Source of the DNA: Thermoleophilia bacterium
GTDB taxonomy: Bacteria > Actinomycetota > Thermoleophilia > Gaiellales > Gaiellaceae
Assembly (NCBI GenBank): GCA_029858755.1
Contig: JAOUEK010000149.1
Span: 1-5,794, forward strand
DNA: 5,794 nucleotides
Reading direction: 5' to 3'
The translations under genes were made by a program, and so were the position numbers. Under the pieces are notes generated by a model that did not search any database, had not been told where the DNA came from, and saw only the letters and a program-made list of their open reading frames with translations. This document shows positions 5,371 through 5,794 of the stretch, in pieces (the stretch's first letter is position 1; each line of letters starts with the position of its first letter).

Positions 5371-5794
5371 TCAGTCGTCGTCGGGCTCGAGCTCGTCGGA
5401 CTCCGAAGAGCCGGACTCCGATCCGGAGGAGCCCGAGCCCGACCCGCTCGAGCCGGAGCTCTCTGACGACCCAGAGCCCGAGCTCTCCGACGACCCGGAA
5501 CCGGGCCCCGACGAGGAGCCCGAACCCGAGCGATCGGCCGACTCGTGCTCGGAGCCTTCGGACGAGCTCGACCCGGAGCCTCCGGAGGGCCCCGACCGGT
5601 CGTCGTCGCCCGCGGGCTCCGAGGAGCTCGAGGCGTCGTCGTCCTTCGAGGGCCCGGAGGAGCGCTCGGCCGACTCCACGCGGGTGGCGTCGCCGTCGTC
5701 GGGCGACGGGCCCCTGCGCGTCTCGTCCTCGTCGTGCCGCTCCGAGCCGTCCCCGGGGCCGAACGACTCGACCTCGGGCCCGGAGGGACCGGAG
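5371..5794 (-). CDS. C-terminal tail of an unidentified protein, Ser/Gly/acidic low-complexity, truncated by window edge
   Basis: An open frame runs from the right edge to a TGA at 5373-5371 and gives 140 C-terminal residues; the start and any folded domain lie outside the window. I do not recognise the protein. About one third of the residues are Ser (48 of 140), most others are Gly, Asp, Glu and Pro; a single Phe is the only aromatic. Charge is strongly negative, with the final residues DELEPDDD. The last roughly 50 residues are built from irregular SGSGSSES-like units, including one exact tandem copy coded by the 24-bp repeat at 5456-5503. This predicts an intrinsically disordered acidic tail. 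No membrane segment, sortase motif or catalytic motif is visible. Third codon positions are almost all G or C, including synonymous changes between repeats, supporting real coding in this frame. A GTG at 5679 could in principle start a 102-residue ORF, but the frame continues upstream with the same composition, so a longer protein is more likely. Confidence 0.7.
   Translation of the reverse strand, partial: SGPSGPEVESFGPGDGSERHDEDETRRGPSPDDGDATRVESAERSSGPSKDDDASSSSEPAGDDDRSGPSGGSGSSSSEGSEHESADRSGSGSSSGPGSGSSESSGSGSSESSGSSGSGSGSSGSESGSSESDELEPDDD
5456..5503. repeat. 24-bp tandem duplication inside the Ser/Gly tail
   Basis: Two adjacent 24-base units (5456-5479 and 5480-5503) match at 20 of 24 positions. 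On the minus strand they encode the eight-residue phase SGSGSSES twice in this region. The substitutions are mainly at third codon positions, which fits an in-frame duplication that has since been kept at the protein level. Confidence 0.7.

Noticed and set aside
5456..5503. CRISPR-like or regulatory direct repeats
   Set aside because: Only two abutting 24-bp copies with no spacers, in frame with a coding tail; explained by protein repeat duplication.

Overview
This window comes from a high-GC bacterium, most likely an actinobacterium. That is inferred from three things: coding frames with almost only G or C at third codon positions, start codons that are nearly all GTG, and a class II (GlpX-type) fructose-bisphosphatase, the usual actinobacterial enzyme. 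The style of the ArgS protein suggests a Thermoleophilia-like lineage, but that is a weak guess. Every supported gene lies on the minus strand and the spacing is very tight, so transcription runs from the right edge to the left edge. The long plus-strand open frames are GC-rich shadows.

In transcription order (right to left): (i) the C-terminal 140 residues of an unidentified protein ending in a Ser/Gly/Asp/Glu-rich, probably disordered tail (5371-5794, cut by the window); (ii) two consecutive DUF1538 membrane proteins (4561-5322 and 3780-4559); (iii) a small PII-like signalling protein (3433-3783); (iv) a stand-alone two-CBS-domain protein (3023-3433); (v) arginyl-tRNA synthetase, argS (1509-3020); (vi) after a 112-bp gap, an EamA/DMT-family transporter (494-1396); (vii) the N-terminal part of glpX (1-497, cut by the window). 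Junctions within the run are 1-4 bp overlaps or 1-2 bp gaps, except the 112-bp argS-eamA gap and the 48-bp gap upstream of the first DUF1538 gene.

The most interesting unit is the DUF1538-DUF1538-PII-CBS cassette. DUF1538 pairs have been described as two-component monovalent cation/proton antiporters (UmpAB in Halomonas, from memory). PII-like and CBS proteins typically bind adenine nucleotides and control transporters or enzymes. The arrangement suggests a two-subunit ion transporter with two co-translated cytosolic nucleotide sensors, followed directly by argS.

The most surprising single feature is in ArgS. The class I HIGH signature, normally H-V/I/L-G-H after NPTGP, reads T-V-A-A here, while the KMSK motif and the rest of the protein are well conserved.

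No rRNA, tRNA, CRISPR array, insertion sequence or convincing rho-independent terminator was seen.
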